Part shown: piece by piece, positions 10,401 through 20,000 of the stretch
Position numbering within the stretch: position 1 is the stretch's first letter
Layout: every line of letters begins with the position of its first letter
Origin: Achromobacter piechaudii NBRC 102461
Lineage (GTDB): Bacteria > Pseudomonadota > Gammaproteobacteria > Burkholderiales > Burkholderiaceae_B
DNA: 64,000 bases
NCBI RefSeq assembly: GCF_001571245.1
Contig: NZ_BCTK01000008.1
Location: 248,001-312,000 of the forward strand
Direction: 5' to 3'
Made by a program: the position numbers and the translations under genes
The notes under the pieces: generated by a model
What the model was told of the DNA's origin: nothing
Seen by the model: the letters and a program-made list of their open reading frames with translations, nothing else
Databases searched by the model: none

Positions 10401-11185
10401 CACAGTTGGGTCAGGCGGGCCAGCATCTCGTCAGAGGTCTTGACGGCCTTGCTGTTCATTTCGTAGGCGCGCTGGGTCGTGATCATGTTGACCAGTTCTT
10501 CAGCCACGTTCACGTTCGAGGTTTCGACGTAGTTCTGCATGATCGAGCCTGCGCCATCCACGCCCGGTTGCAGCAGGTTGGCGGGGCCCGAGGCATCCGT
10601 TTCCAGATACAGGTTTTCGCCGATGCTTTGCAGGCCTGTGGGGTTGATGAAGGTGGCGATCTGCAATTGGCCGATCTGCACGTTCACGCCGGCGGCGCCC
10701 GGCTGCGTCACCGAGACGATGCCGTCCTTGCCGATCGAGATGGACAAGGCGTTGTCCGGCACGTTCATGGGCGGCTGGATGACATAGCCGCTGACCGTGG
10801 TCAGCTGGCCGTTCTGGTCGCGTTGCAGCGCGCCGTCGCGGGTATAGCCCTGGGTGCCGTCGGGCAGCTCGACTTGCAGGAAGCCGCGGCCATTGATGGC
10901 GATGTCCATTTCGCCGCCCGTGTTGTTCAGGTTGCCGGCGGTGTGGATGCGCTCGGTGGCGGCCACGCGCGCGCCCGTGCCCAATTGCAGGCCGGACGGC
11001 AACTGCGTGGCGTCGCCAACCTGGGCGCCCGGCTGGCGCAGCGTCTGGTACATCAGGTCCTGGAACACGGCGCGGCCGCGCTTGAACCCGTTGGTGGAGA
11101 CGTTGGCCAAGTTGTTCGAGATTACGTCCATGGAGGTCTGTTGACCTTCCAGGCCCGTTTTGGCAATCCACAACGAACGCATCAT
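10400..11185 (-). CDS. flgG: Distal rod protein FlgG
   Basis: FlgG forms the distal rod. The 261-residue product begins [44 protein letters not shown] and ends [43 protein letters not shown], both classic for FlgG, at the standard length. It lacks a cleavable signal and is exported by the flagellar type III system. It follows flgF and its stop overlaps the flgH start. Confidence 0.98.
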   Translation of the reverse strand: MMRSLWIAKTGLEGQQTSMDVISNNLANVSTNGFKRGRAVFQDLMYQTLRQPGAQVGDATQLPSGLQLGTGARVAATERIHTAGNLNNTGGEMDIAINGRGFLQVELPDGTQGYTRDGALQRDQNGQLTTVSGYVIQPPMNVPDNALSISIGKDGIVSVTQPGAAGVNVQIGQLQIATFINPTGLQSIGENLYLETDASGPANLLQPGVDGAGSIMQNYVETSNVNVAEELVNMITTQRAYEMNSKAVKTSDEMLARLTQL

Positions 11186-11249
11186 GATGAAGTACTCCTG
11201 GTGCGGCGGACTGGCCGCGCGCGAAATTGGTTTGAATCTGCGACCGGAA

Positions 11250-12011
11250 TCAGCTGACGGACAAAATGCCGTTGGCGCGTTCGGCGTTGCGATCGGACTG
11301 CTGGATCACCTGCATCTGCTGCTCGAAACGGCGGGCGTTTTCGATCATGCCCACCATCGCTTTCATCGGATTGGTGTTGCTGCCTTCCAGCACGCCGGAC
11401 AGCACGCGCAGGCTGGGATCAGCCGGCGCGGGCGGCGCGGGCTGGCCATTGACAGGCGCCAGGCGGAACACGCCGTCGTCGCCATGCACCAGTTGCGCAT
11501 TGTTCGGGTTGGCCAGCTTGATACGGCCCAGGTTCAGGATGTTGTTCGGGCCGTCGCCAGCACCGATGGCCGTGATCGTGCCGTCGGACGTAATCGTCAG
11601 CGCGGCCTGGTCGGGCACATCGATGGGGCCGCCCTGGTCGGACAGCACCGGCTGGCCCAGCGACGTTTGCAGCAGGCCGTTGATGCCGACCTGCAAACTG
11701 CCGCCGCGCGTATAGGCTTCGCCTTGCGGCGTCTGCACGGCGATCCAGCCTCTTTCGCTGGACAGCGCCACGTCCAGATCGCGGCCAGTGGTCTGCATGT
11801 TGCCCATTTCAAAGCTGTTGCCCGGGGTCGAGGCCACCGTCGAAACACGCGTGGGCAGACTCACTCCGTCCGTCACGGGAACCGAGCGGTACAGCGCGAT
11901 CTGCTCGCGAAAGCCCGTCGTGTTCACGTTGGCCATGTTGTTCGAAATCGCGGCCTGCTGCTCAGTGATACGCGCCGCGCCATTCATGGCGGTGTAGATG
12001 ATTCTGTCCAT
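11250..12011 (-). CDS. flgF: Proximal rod protein FlgF
   Basis: The 253-residue product begins [42 protein letters not shown], the rod-protein N-terminal motif in its FlgF form (MDR-x-IYTAM). It ends with [32 protein letters not shown]. FlgF is a proximal rod subunit exported without a signal peptide. It lies between flgE (29-bp gap) and flgG (64-bp gap). Confidence 0.97.
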   Translation of the reverse strand: MDRIIYTAMNGAARITEQQAAISNNMANVNTTGFREQIALYRSVPVTDGVSLPTRVSTVASTPGNSFEMGNMQTTGRDLDVALSSERGWIAVQTPQGEAYTRGGSLQVGINGLLQTSLGQPVLSDQGGPIDVPDQAALTITSDGTITAIGAGDGPNNILNLGRIKLANPNNAQLVHGDDGVFRLAPVNGQPAPPAPADPSLRVLSGVLEGSNTNPMKAMVGMIENARRFEQQMQVIQQSDRNAERANGILSVS

Positions 12012-12040
12012 TGCCTATTCCGTCGGTGTCGTCGCAAGCA

Positions 12041-13510
12041 TTACTTCAGGTTCATCAGGACTTGCATGATTTCGTCCTGGGTCTTGATGGTTTGCGAGTT
12101 GGCCTGGTAGGTGCGCTGGGCGATGATCATGTTGACCAGCTCCTTGCTCATGTCGACGTTGGATGCTTCCGTCGCCTGACCCACCACGCGGGACATGCCG
12201 TTGGTGCCCGGCTGGCCCAGGATCGGCTGGCCCGAAGCGGACGTTTCCGTCCACGCGTTGTTGCCCACCGGTTGCAGGCCTTGCAGGTTCGAGAAGTCGG
12301 CTAGCACGATGTTGCCGACCACCTGGGTTTCGCCGTTGGTGTAGCTGGCGACCAGGCTGCCGTCGCCGCCGATGTTGATGCCGCTGAATTCACCGGAGGT
12401 GTAGCCGTCGGGCTTGGCAACCAGCTTGTAGTTGCTGCCGTATTGCGTGGTGCCGGTGTAGTTCATGGCGATGCTCAACGGATCGGCGGGCGTCGTGGCG
12501 CCACCGGGCTGGGCGAAGCTCAGGGTCACGACCGGGGCGCTGGTCAGCGCGCCGGCCTTGTTGAACGTGAACTGCTGCGCATTGCCCCAGACGCCGCCCG
12601 CTTCCGTGGTGGGCGCCATGGCCTGGCCGTCCATCGTGTAGTACACGTCGTACACGCTGTTGCCGGCGGCGTCCGCCGGGCGCTTGACGAAGTACTGCAT
12701 CACCTGGTGCGAGTTGCCCAGCGAATCGAACACCGTCATGGGCGACGCGTTGGTGTAGCTGTTGGACACCGAGGGATCGAACGGACGGCCGATTTCAGTG
12801 ACCGCGGCGGTGTAGTTGACGTAGCCCGGAACCTGGGTGATGTCGCCCGCCGTGATGGCGCCCGTGGCGTCAACCGTGACGACGTTCGGCGCGGCGCCGT
12901 AGTTGCCGGCAGGCGGCGTGGCGCCCGACCACACCAGCGCGCCCAGCGCATCGCGGGTGAAGGTGTAGGGCGTGCCGCCCAGGGTGACGCTGCCGTCCAC
13001 GGCCGGAGCCGTGACGGTGTCGGTCGGGTAGACCACCTTGGCGTTGGCGTCCAGGTTGGCGACCGTCGTGCCGGTGGCCGTGGCCTTGGGCGCCACGTTG
13101 GCCGTGGGCAATTGCAGTTCGACCGGGTTCGCGCCGATCGCGCCGGCCGGGTAGCCGGTCAGGCGATAGCCTTGCGCGTTCACGATGAAGTTGTTCTTGT
13201 CGACCAGGAATTCGCCATTGCGCGAATACATCACCGCGCCGCTTTGGTCGGTCAGGCGGAACATGCCCTTGGCGCCGTCGATGGCGATGTCGTATTCGCC
13301 ACCGCCGCCCTGCACCGTACCGACGGTGAAGCGCTGGTTGATGGCGGCGACCTTGACACCCAGACCCACGCGCGAGCTGGCGTACACGTCAGCGAACGAG
13401 GCGGTGGCCGACTTGAAGCCGACGGTGCCCGAGTTGGCGATGTTGTTGCCGATCACGTCCAGGTTCTGCGCTGCGGCGTTCAAGCCGCTTAGTCCTTGTC
13501 CGAAGCCCAT
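12041..13510 (-). CDS. flgE: Flagellar hook protein FlgE
   Basis: The 489-residue hook subunit starts MGFGQGLSGLNAAAQNLDVIGNNIANSGTVGFKSATASFADVYASS and ends with the conserved ASNVDMSKELVNMIIAQRTYQANSQTIKTQDEIMQVLMNLK. Its middle (roughly 130-400) is the surface domain that varies between species. At 489 residues it is longer than the enterobacterial protein (about 400), mostly through this middle. FlgE polymerises into the hook under the FlgD cap, encoded just upstream. Confidence 0.98.
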   Translation of the reverse strand: MGFGQGLSGLNAAAQNLDVIGNNIANSGTVGFKSATASFADVYASSRVGLGVKVAAINQRFTVGTVQGGGGEYDIAIDGAKGMFRLTDQSGAVMYSRNGEFLVDKNNFIVNAQGYRLTGYPAGAIGANPVELQLPTANVAPKATATGTTVANLDANAKVVYPTDTVTAPAVDGSVTLGGTPYTFTRDALGALVWSGATPPAGNYGAAPNVVTVDATGAITAGDITQVPGYVNYTAAVTEIGRPFDPSVSNSYTNASPMTVFDSLGNSHQVMQYFVKRPADAAGNSVYDVYYTMDGQAMAPTTEAGGVWGNAQQFTFNKAGALTSAPVVTLSFAQPGGATTPADPLSIAMNYTGTTQYGSNYKLVAKPDGYTSGEFSGINIGGDGSLVASYTNGETQVVGNIVLADFSNLQGLQPVGNNAWTETSASGQPILGQPGTNGMSRVVGQATEASNVDMSKELVNMIIAQRTYQANSQTIKTQDEIMQVLMNLK

Positions 13511-13579
13511 GTTTTCTCTCGCTAATTAATGATGAGGAGCCGCCGCCCGTGCGCCGGCATCGATTCAAATCCGCCCGAT

Positions 13580-14278
13580 TCAGGCGCCGATGACCTTGCG
13601 CACGTCCAACATGCTGGTCTGGCCTTCCAGGCCCAGGTCCAGACGCAGTCCGTTCGTGGAGTAGGCCACGCTCTTGACCTGGCCGTAGCTCAGGACTTCT
13701 GCATTCACCTTCTTGCCGTCGCCGTCCGTGGCCAGCACGGACGCGGTGTACGCACCCGGTTCCAGGGGCACGCCGTTGTCGTTCTTGCCGTCCCAGTCGA
13801 GCGTGTACACGCCCGTCTTCTGTTCGCCCATTTCGATCGTGCGCACGACCGCGCCGTTCGCGTCGGCGATGCGGATCTGAACCTTCTGCGCGTCGCTTTG
13901 CAGGTCCAGGCCGTAGGGGGTGGCCACGCGCTCGGCGGCGTTGTCGCCGTCCACGCCCAGCTTGATCTTGTTGCCCGGGATCAGGACGCCCTTGCCGATC
14001 ATCGACACGGCGTTCATCGATTGGGACACGTCGATCTGGCCGCTGATGGCCTGGATGGTGCTCTTCAGGTTGCTGATGCCCTCAACCGTCGCGATCTGCG
14101 CCAGTTGCGAGGTCAGCTCGGCGTTTTGCATCGGGTTCAGCGGGTCCTGGTTCTGCAACTGCGTCGTCAGCAGCTTCAGGAACTGATCTTGCAAACCTTG
14201 CGAGGTGACGGAATTGTTGGCGTTGGACTGGGCCTGCGCCAAGCCCGCGGCGCTGGTGTTTTGATCGACGGTGGTCAT
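13580..14278 (-). CDS. flgD: Flagellar hook cap / assembly protein FlgD
   Basis: FlgD caps the growing hook. The 232-residue product has the conserved N-terminal stretch DQFLKLLTTQLQNQDPLNPMQNAELTSQLAQIATVEGISNL, followed by a FlgD Ig-like/Tudor region (GVYTLDWDGKNDNGVPLEPGAYTASV). There is no signal peptide. The gene lies between flgC (20-bp gap) and flgE (69-bp gap) in the standard order. Confidence 0.97.
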   Translation of the reverse strand: MTTVDQNTSAAGLAQAQSNANNSVTSQGLQDQFLKLLTTQLQNQDPLNPMQNAELTSQLAQIATVEGISNLKSTIQAISGQIDVSQSMNAVSMIGKGVLIPGNKIKLGVDGDNAAERVATPYGLDLQSDAQKVQIRIADANGAVVRTIEMGEQKTGVYTLDWDGKNDNGVPLEPGAYTASVLATDGDGKKVNAEVLSYGQVKSVAYSTNGLRLDLGLEGQTSMLDVRKVIGA

Positions 14279-14298
14279 GGATACACTCCGGGCGAAAA

Positions 14299-14718
14299 TT
14301 AGGATTGACCGATGGTCAACGTCTTTTGCATCAGGGACTTGGCTGTGTTCAGCACTTCGACGTTCGCCTGGTAGGACCGCGACGCGGCGATCATGTTGAC
14401 CGTTTCGGCCACCGGATCGACGTTGGGCATGCTGATGTAGCCCTGCGCATCGGCCAGCGGATGCTTGGGGTCATAGATCTGCTTGAGCGGCGACGGATCC
14501 TGGATCACGCCGGCAACGCGCACGCCGCCGATCTCCTGGCCCATTGCCTGGCCAGCGGCCGGGTTCACCTGGAACACGACCTGGCGGGCGCGGTACGGCT
14601 GGCCATCAGGACCGACGACGCTGTCGGCGTTGGCCAGGTTGCTGGCCGTGACGTTCATGCGCTGCGACTGCGCGCTGAGCGCCGAACCGGCGATATCGAA
14701 AATGCTCAACAAGGACAT
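14299..14718 (-). CDS. flgC: Proximal rod protein FlgC
   Basis: The 139-residue product begins [34 protein letters not shown] and ends [24 protein letters not shown], both FlgC signatures, with the intervening [26 protein letters not shown]. It is a proximal rod subunit secreted by the flagellar export gate. It follows flgB by 22 bp. Confidence 0.98.
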   Translation of the reverse strand: MSLLSIFDIAGSALSAQSQRMNVTASNLANADSVVGPDGQPYRARQVVFQVNPAAGQAMGQEIGGVRVAGVIQDPSPLKQIYDPKHPLADAQGYISMPNVDPVAETVNMIAASRSYQANVEVLNTAKSLMQKTLTIGQS

Positions 14719-14740
14719 TGCCTGTTGCTCCCTTTATGGA

Positions 14741-15148
14741 TCAATCCTGAATGGCGGTCTGCATGGTCCGGATGCGGCCGGAGATCATCTGCATCGTGCT
14801 TTGGTAGTGCAAGGTGTTGTCGGCGAACTGCACGCGCTCGATGTCCATGTCCACCGTGTTGCCGTCCATGCTGGGCTGGTAGGGCAAGCGGAACAGCAGG
14901 TCGGTCGGTCCTTGCGAGACCGCCTTGGCCGGGATGTGGCGCGCCGAGGTCAGCGTCAGCGAGGTGTCGGCCAGGCGCTTGGAATCTTCCATGGCGTTCT
15001 GCATCGCGGTCTTGAAATCAAAATCGCGGGCCTTGTAGTTCGGCGTGTCGGCGTTGGCGATGTTGGACGACAGCACTTCCTGGCGCTGCGCGCGCAGTCC
15101 CAAAGCCTGCTGGTAGAACCGGAAATCTTCGTTAAGCCTGTCTAGCAT
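14741..15148 (-). CDS. flgB: Proximal rod protein FlgB
   Basis: The ATG at 15148 gives MLDRLNEDFRFYQQALGLRAQRQEVLSSNIANADTPNYKARDFDF, the standard FlgB start, and a 135-residue protein. The frame extends 34 codons further upstream, but that part has no FlgB similarity. FlgB is the rod subunit nearest the MS ring/FliE. It is the first gene of the flgBCDEFGHIJKL run and is divergent from flgA across about 180 bp, which should hold both promoters. Confidence 0.97.
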   Translation of the reverse strand: MLDRLNEDFRFYQQALGLRAQRQEVLSSNIANADTPNYKARDFDFKTAMQNAMEDSKRLADTSLTLTSARHIPAKAVSQGPTDLLFRLPYQPSMDGNTVDMDIERVQFADNTLHYQSTMQMISGRIRTMQTAIQD

Positions 15149-15325
15149 CGTGGCGCCTTCGTGCGTTGCAATACGGATAGAGCACGGGACATCGGGCACG
15201 CCGCTATCCCATTGGATGACGGAATCATAGGGGCCGGCGATGAAACACAATCAGCCAAATAACCCGCCATTTCTCATCCAATTCACGTATTGCCAAGCGC
15301 GCCGGACTCTTACAATTCAGTCATC

Positions 15326-16042
15326 ATGAAAATCTCTGCTCGACTTCTCCTCGCGCGCGCAAGCGGCCTGCTAGCCCTGGCCTTGGCAGGCAGCGCAACC
15401 GCGCTGGCGCAAGACGCCGCCAGCCAGCCGTCCGAGGCGATCGTGAGCACCGCGCACGACTATCTGGTGGAACAACTGGCCGCCCTGCCCGGCCAGCCAT
15501 CCGTGACGATCGACCCGCCGCGCGTCGAGCGGCTGGCGCCTTGCGATGCCATGTCCCCGTTTATGCCTTCGGGCATGAAGCTGCGTTCGCGCATGACGGT
15601 CGGCGTGCGCTGCAATGCGCCCAAGCCCTGGACCACTTATGTGCAGGCGACGGTCAGCGTGCCCGGGTACTATTACGTCGCTTCGCGCATGATCTCGGCG
15701 GGCCAGGCGCTGACGCCGGATGATCTTGCACCGCGCGACGGCGACCTGGTGTCGCTGCCGCCCGGCGCAATCACGGATCCGCAGGCGGTGGTGGGCATGT
15801 CGGCCGCCTTCCGCATCAACGCCGGCCAACCGGTGCGGAGCTCGTCGCTGCGCAACGCGCAGTCGGTGATGCGTGGGGCCAACGTCCGCATCAACGCGCG
15901 CGGCAATGGATTTGTCGTCAGCAGTGAAGGTCAGGCGCTGGATAATGCGGCGCCCGGGGCCGTGGTGCAGGTTCGCACCGCCAGCGGCCAAGTGGTCAGC
16001 GGGGTGGTACGCAACGCGGGCTTGGTGGAAATACAACTGTAG
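15326..16042 (+). CDS. flgA: P-ring assembly chaperone FlgA
   Basis: The ATG at 15326 starts MKISARLLLARASGLLALALAGSATALAQ, a Sec signal peptide, and leaves a 238-residue protein of FlgA length; an earlier in-frame ATG at 15290 would bury the signal. The C-terminal half is a SAF-type domain (YYYVASRMISAGQALTPDDLAPRDGDLVSLPPGAI and, near the end, VVQVRTASGQVVSGVVRNAGLVEIQL). FlgA is the periplasmic chaperone for FlgI polymerisation. It is divergent from flgB and precedes flgM. Confidence 0.96.
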   Translation: MKISARLLLARASGLLALALAGSATALAQDAASQPSEAIVSTAHDYLVEQLAALPGQPSVTIDPPRVERLAPCDAMSPFMPSGMKLRSRMTVGVRCNAPKPWTTYVQATVSVPGYYYVASRMISAGQALTPDDLAPRDGDLVSLPPGAITDPQAVVGMSAAFRINAGQPVRSSSLRNAQSVMRGANVRINARGNGFVVSSEGQALDNAAPGAVVQVRTASGQVVSGVVRNAGLVEIQL

Positions 16043-16083
16043 GGTCTGTTACAAATCGCGCCACACCATTGGACAAGCTGCCC

Positions 16084-16110
16084 TAAAGTTCCTTCCTGCC
16101 CTGTCGTTAC
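16084..16110 (+). promoter_or_regulatory. Candidate sigma-28 (FliA) promoter for flgMN
   Basis: TAAA at 16084-16087 (extended TAAAGTTC), a 15-base gap, then GTCGTTAC at 16103-16110. This fits the enteric FliA consensus TAAA-N15-GCCGATAA at all of the -35 core and 5 of 8 bases of the -10. It lies 60 bp before the flgM start, where a class 3 flgM promoter is expected. Confidence 0.6.
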
Positions 16111-16169
16111 ACAGACATAAGTAGGCGGATCCGTCGCAAACCGACCCAGGACGCCCTGCGGAGAAAACC

Positions 16170-16466
16170 TTGAAAATCAATTCGACCACCAACCGGCCCC
16201 TGTCGGCCGACGCCGTGAGCCAACGTCCGGATTCCGCCGTGGCGCAGGCGTATGGCGCAAGCAACAACGCTTCGGGCTCGAGCAGCTCGCAAGTGGCGTT
16301 GAGTTCGGCGTCGCGCAAGATGCTGGCCCTGCAAGACGGTTCGAACGACATCAACGTCGAGCGCGTGGCCGCCATCCGCGCCGCCATCGCTTCCGGCCAG
16401 TTGAAGATCGACACCGGTCGCATCGCCGACAGCCTCATCGCCAGCGCGCGCGATCTGCTGAAGTAA
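16170..16466 (+). CDS. flgM: Anti-sigma-28 factor FlgM
   Basis: FlgM binds and silences FliA until the hook is finished, then leaves through the export channel. The 98-residue product starts at a TTG (MKINSTTNRPLSADAVS) with a GGAG box 6 bases upstream; there is no in-frame ATG before the conserved region. The N-terminal half is disordered and Ser/Ala-rich, as usual. The C-terminal sigma-binding helices are VERVAAIRAAIASGQLKIDTGRIADSLI. It is followed 36 bp later by flgN. The rare start codon may hold levels low. Confidence 0.95.
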   Translation: MKINSTTNRPLSADAVSQRPDSAVAQAYGASNNASGSSSSQVALSSASRKMLALQDGSNDINVERVAAIRAAIASGQLKIDTGRIADSLIASARDLLK

Positions 16467-16502
16467 TCCTTTTCACCGCCCTATCGCCTTCGAAGCCTGA
16501 CC

Positions 16503-16982
16503 ATGAACCCCGTCGATTCGCTCCAGTCCTGCATGCGTCAGGAAGACGCGCTGATTACCGAGTTTTCAGCCATCCTGGAAGAAGAGACCGAGGTGCTGGT
16601 CGGTCCGGGCAATGTCGGCGCGTTGCAGGCGATCACCGAACGCAAGGCCCGCGTGGCCCAGCAGCTGGTTGATCTGAGCGAAACGCGCGACGGCCTGCTG
16701 GGCGAAATCGGCCTGCCTGCCGGCCACGCCGGCACCGAGCAGGCCGCCGTGCTGCATCCGCAGCTGTCCGGCATCTGGCAGGCGCTGTTGAGCAAGTCGG
16801 CCTCGGCCAATGAAATCAATCTGCGCAATGGCGCACTGATCGACGTGCACCTGCGCTACACCCAGCAATCGCTGGACGCCCTGCGCGACCTCAACGGCGC
16901 GCGCGGCAACAACGCCACCTACGACGCCTACGGCCGTGGCACTCGCGGCGCCCCGAGCCGCAAGCCGATCGTCGCCGGCTGA
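16503..16982 (+). CDS. flgN: Flagellar export chaperone FlgN
   Basis: The 159-residue helical protein (MNPVDSLQSCMRQEDALITEFSAILEEETEVL) has the FlgN layout: a long N-terminal helix pair and a C-terminal amphipathic helix (EINLRNGALIDVHLRYTQQSLDALRDL) that binds cargo. FlgN is the cytosolic chaperone of FlgK and FlgL, encoded on the opposite strand nearby. It is cotranscribed with flgM and faces flhF tail to tail. Confidence 0.94.
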   Translation: MNPVDSLQSCMRQEDALITEFSAILEEETEVLVGPGNVGALQAITERKARVAQQLVDLSETRDGLLGEIGLPAGHAGTEQAAVLHPQLSGIWQALLSKSASANEINLRNGALIDVHLRYTQQSLDALRDLNGARGNNATYDAYGRGTRGAPSRKPIVAG

Positions 16983-17002
16983 GGCCGGCCCATCGGGCTG
17001 GC

Positions 17003-17029
17003 GTGGCCGCGCCGCTTCCGGCGCGCCAC
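17003..17029. terminator. GC-rich hairpin between convergent flgN and flhF
   Basis: GTGG-C-CGCGCCG, loop CTTC, CGGCGCG-CCAC gives about 11 paired bases with one bulge, centred in the 60-bp gap between the two stop codons. There is no U-run on either strand, so it is a plausible but non-classical bidirectional terminator. Confidence 0.4.
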
Positions 17030-17042
17030 CCCCGGCTTGCAA

Positions 17043-20000
17043 TCAAGCAGCCATTTCCAGCATCGCGAACATTTTCAGGATCGCCACGGGCAGCATGCGG
17101 CCCGATAGCTTGCGTTCCGATCCCATGATGCCCGACAGCGGACCGCGCACGACAGCGGCCGACGGCGAGTGCGCCATCTGCCAGCAGGCCGCGCCCAACT
17201 GCCCTGCCATCAGCGCCTGACGCGCCAGCGTGTGAGCGCCGTCGACGGAAGGCAGCGCCTGCCAGGCATTGGCCATGTAACGGAAGCCGGCGCGGGCTTC
17301 GTCCTGCAACACCAGCCAGCGCGCCACGGTGGCGGCGTCGGCCTGGGAGGCAGGCAGGTTGGTCAGGCCGAACAACTGCGCGGCGATTTCGCCGCTGACC
17401 GTATCAATCAAGCGCGCGCAGACCAGCCGCATGGACGTGGTTTCGCCCCGGCCGGGCAAGGTGATTTCCGTGCCCGATGCCCATAGCGCCAACGGCACCG
17501 ACTTGCCGGCCTGTTCGATGGTCAGGCCGGGCATGTCGCCGGGCTGGCCCACAGGCAGATAGCCCACGCTTTTGCCGACTGCATTCAGATTGGTCGGGCA
17601 TTCGTCCTGCACGACGCGCATGCCGCCGGCGCAGCGCGCCACCCACGAAGCGCCCTGCCCGTTCAACGATTGCCAGGACGCCGAGGTGCCCGATTCCAGC
17701 AGATGCACCAGCGGCAGGCGCGGCAACTGCTCGCCCAGCCAGCGCACACGCGCCTCCAGCGCCTGGCCGGCATCGGCCAGGCCGGTGGCGCCCGGCGCGA
17801 ACGAGGTCAGCATGCCGTGGGCCAGCGCCAATTGCTGCGCGGGCGCGGCCATGGCCACGCCGCGATCGCTCATCAGCAGCGCGCCCATCAGCACGCCGCC
17901 CGGCAAGCCGTCGCCCTTCATGCTGGTCTTGCCGTGCATGGCCAGCAGATGGCGATTGCAGGTGGCCGAGAATTCGCGGCGCACCATGCCCAGCGGCTCG
18001 TCGCCCAGCGCGGCCAGGCTGGCGCCCGCACCGTCGCCGACGTAGTCGCGCCAGGACGCGCGCGCCTGCGCGCAGGCCGGATCGCTGTCCAGCATGGCGA
18101 TCGTGTCGTCCAGATTCTGCGCGGCCGCGATCGAGGCGGGACCGCCTTGCGGGCGCAGGATCGCGGAGGCCAGCAACTGGCGGCGACGCGCCGGATCGAC
18201 GGCATCGGCCTCGCGTGCCGAGGGGACGAGCGAGGCCAGATCCGCTTCGCTGGGCGTGTACAAGGCGCGGGCGCGTTCGACCATGCCGAAGGCGCGGTCG
18301 ATCAAGGTGTCGGCGCGCGCCAGTTCCATGTGCTCAGGCACCTTCTGCCCGACCGACATGTAATGGATCGGCAGGCGATGGCGGATGGCCGTGTCCAGCG
18401 CCGCGCCCAGGCGAGTGGCTTCGTCCAGCTTGGTGATGATGCAGCCGGCCACGTCCTCGCCCACGCCATTGCGATAGGCATGAGCCACCTCGTCCAGCGT
18501 GTCGCCCTGGCTGGCCGCGTTCAGCACCAGCAGGCGGCGCACCGGCTTGCCCGCGTTGCACAGCATCGCGGCCTGCTCGGCCACCAGTCGGTCACGCTGG
18601 CTGATGCCGGTGGTGTCGATCAGCACGATCTTGCGGTTACCCAGCTCGGCAAGAATGCGGCGCAGTTCAGCGGCGTCGCGCACGGAATGCGCGGGCACGC
18701 CCATCAGGCGGCCATAGATCTGCAATTGTTCAAGCGCGCCGATCCGGAACAGGTCGGTGGTCAGCATCGCCACCTGATCGCGCCCTTCGCGCGCCACGCA
18801 ACGGGCGGCCAGCTTGGCCAGCGTGGTCGTCTTGCCTACGCCGGTCGGGCCGACCAGCGCATACACGCCGCCCGCCAGGAATTCGTCTTCCGAGGCCACC
18901 ACCGGCAGGTGCGTGACCAGTTCGTTACGGGCCCACGCCTGCGCGGCGTCGGCGGACAGCCCTGGCGGCAGGCGGTCGACCAGCGCGCGCACCAGCTTCG
19001 TGCTGAAACCGGCGTCCAGCAGGCTGCGGAACAGCGCGGCGGCGGCAGCCTCGCGGGTCGTACCGGGACGACCGCCCCAGAGCAGCCCGTCCATGCGGGT
19101 TTCCAGCGCGCCGCGCAACGCGCTGATGGCGTCCTGCAAGCCGGCCGTGGTGTCGGGCGGCAGCGAGGGCGGCGCCTGACGCAAGGGCGCGTCGGGCATA
19201 CGAGCCATCGAAGGCGCGGGCGCGGCGGAAGCATACGCGGCGGGTGCGGCCGGAGCCGATGCGGCGCTGGATGCATACGCAGCCGGCGCAGCGGCAGCGG
19301 ACGATGCGTGCGAAGCCGATCCGGCCGTGGATGCGTATGCAGCCGGCGTAGCGGCAGCGGACGATGCATGCGAAGCCGATTCGGCCGTGGATGCGTAGGC
19401 AGCCGGCGTAGCGGCAGCGGACGATGCATGCGAAGCCGATCCGGCCGTGGATGCGTAGGCAGCCGGCGTAGCGGCAGCGGTAGAAGCCGCCGGCGCATGC
19501 GAAACCGGCGCGGCGGGAGTCGACGAAGCGGCCGATGCATACGCCGTCGGCATAGCGGCAACTGACGATGCGGCCGGCGCAGCGGGAATCGCCGTTGCTG
19601 CCGGCGCATACGCGGCCGGCGTGGGCGCGGCCGGCATTGCGGGGCGGCTTGGCGGCAAAGGCGGCAGCTGTACACGGGTGGCCGCGCCCGTCAGCGGCGT
19701 GGCCGGCTGCTGGGAAAGAGGCTGGGCCGCGCCCTGCTCTATCGGCGGCCGGGCGATGGCTGGCTGCGAATGGGCTGGCTGCGAATGGGCTGGCTGCGAA
19801 TGGGCCGGCTGCGAGTGGGCCGGCTGCGAGTGGGCCGGCTGCGAATGGGCCGGTTGAGACGACGTGGAATATCCAGACGGGGGCATCGCGCCCGCGCCGG
19901 CCGGAGCCACTGGTGCATCGTCTTCCGGCTGGGCCGACGACGCAAATGCGGATTGGTACGCAGCGATCGAACGCGAAGGCGTCGTATAGCCCGTCTGCGG

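Noticed and set aside
15290-15316. TTGCCA and TACAAT before flgA as a sigma-70 promoter
   Set aside because: The gap is only 15 bp, and no other support is visible; flgA and flgB are more likely controlled by FlhDC at sites I cannot place.
19755-19859. Regular short repeats that could suggest a CRISPR array
   Set aside because: Units are contiguous 15-mers without spacers and encode SQPAH in the flhF frame; no cas genes are present.
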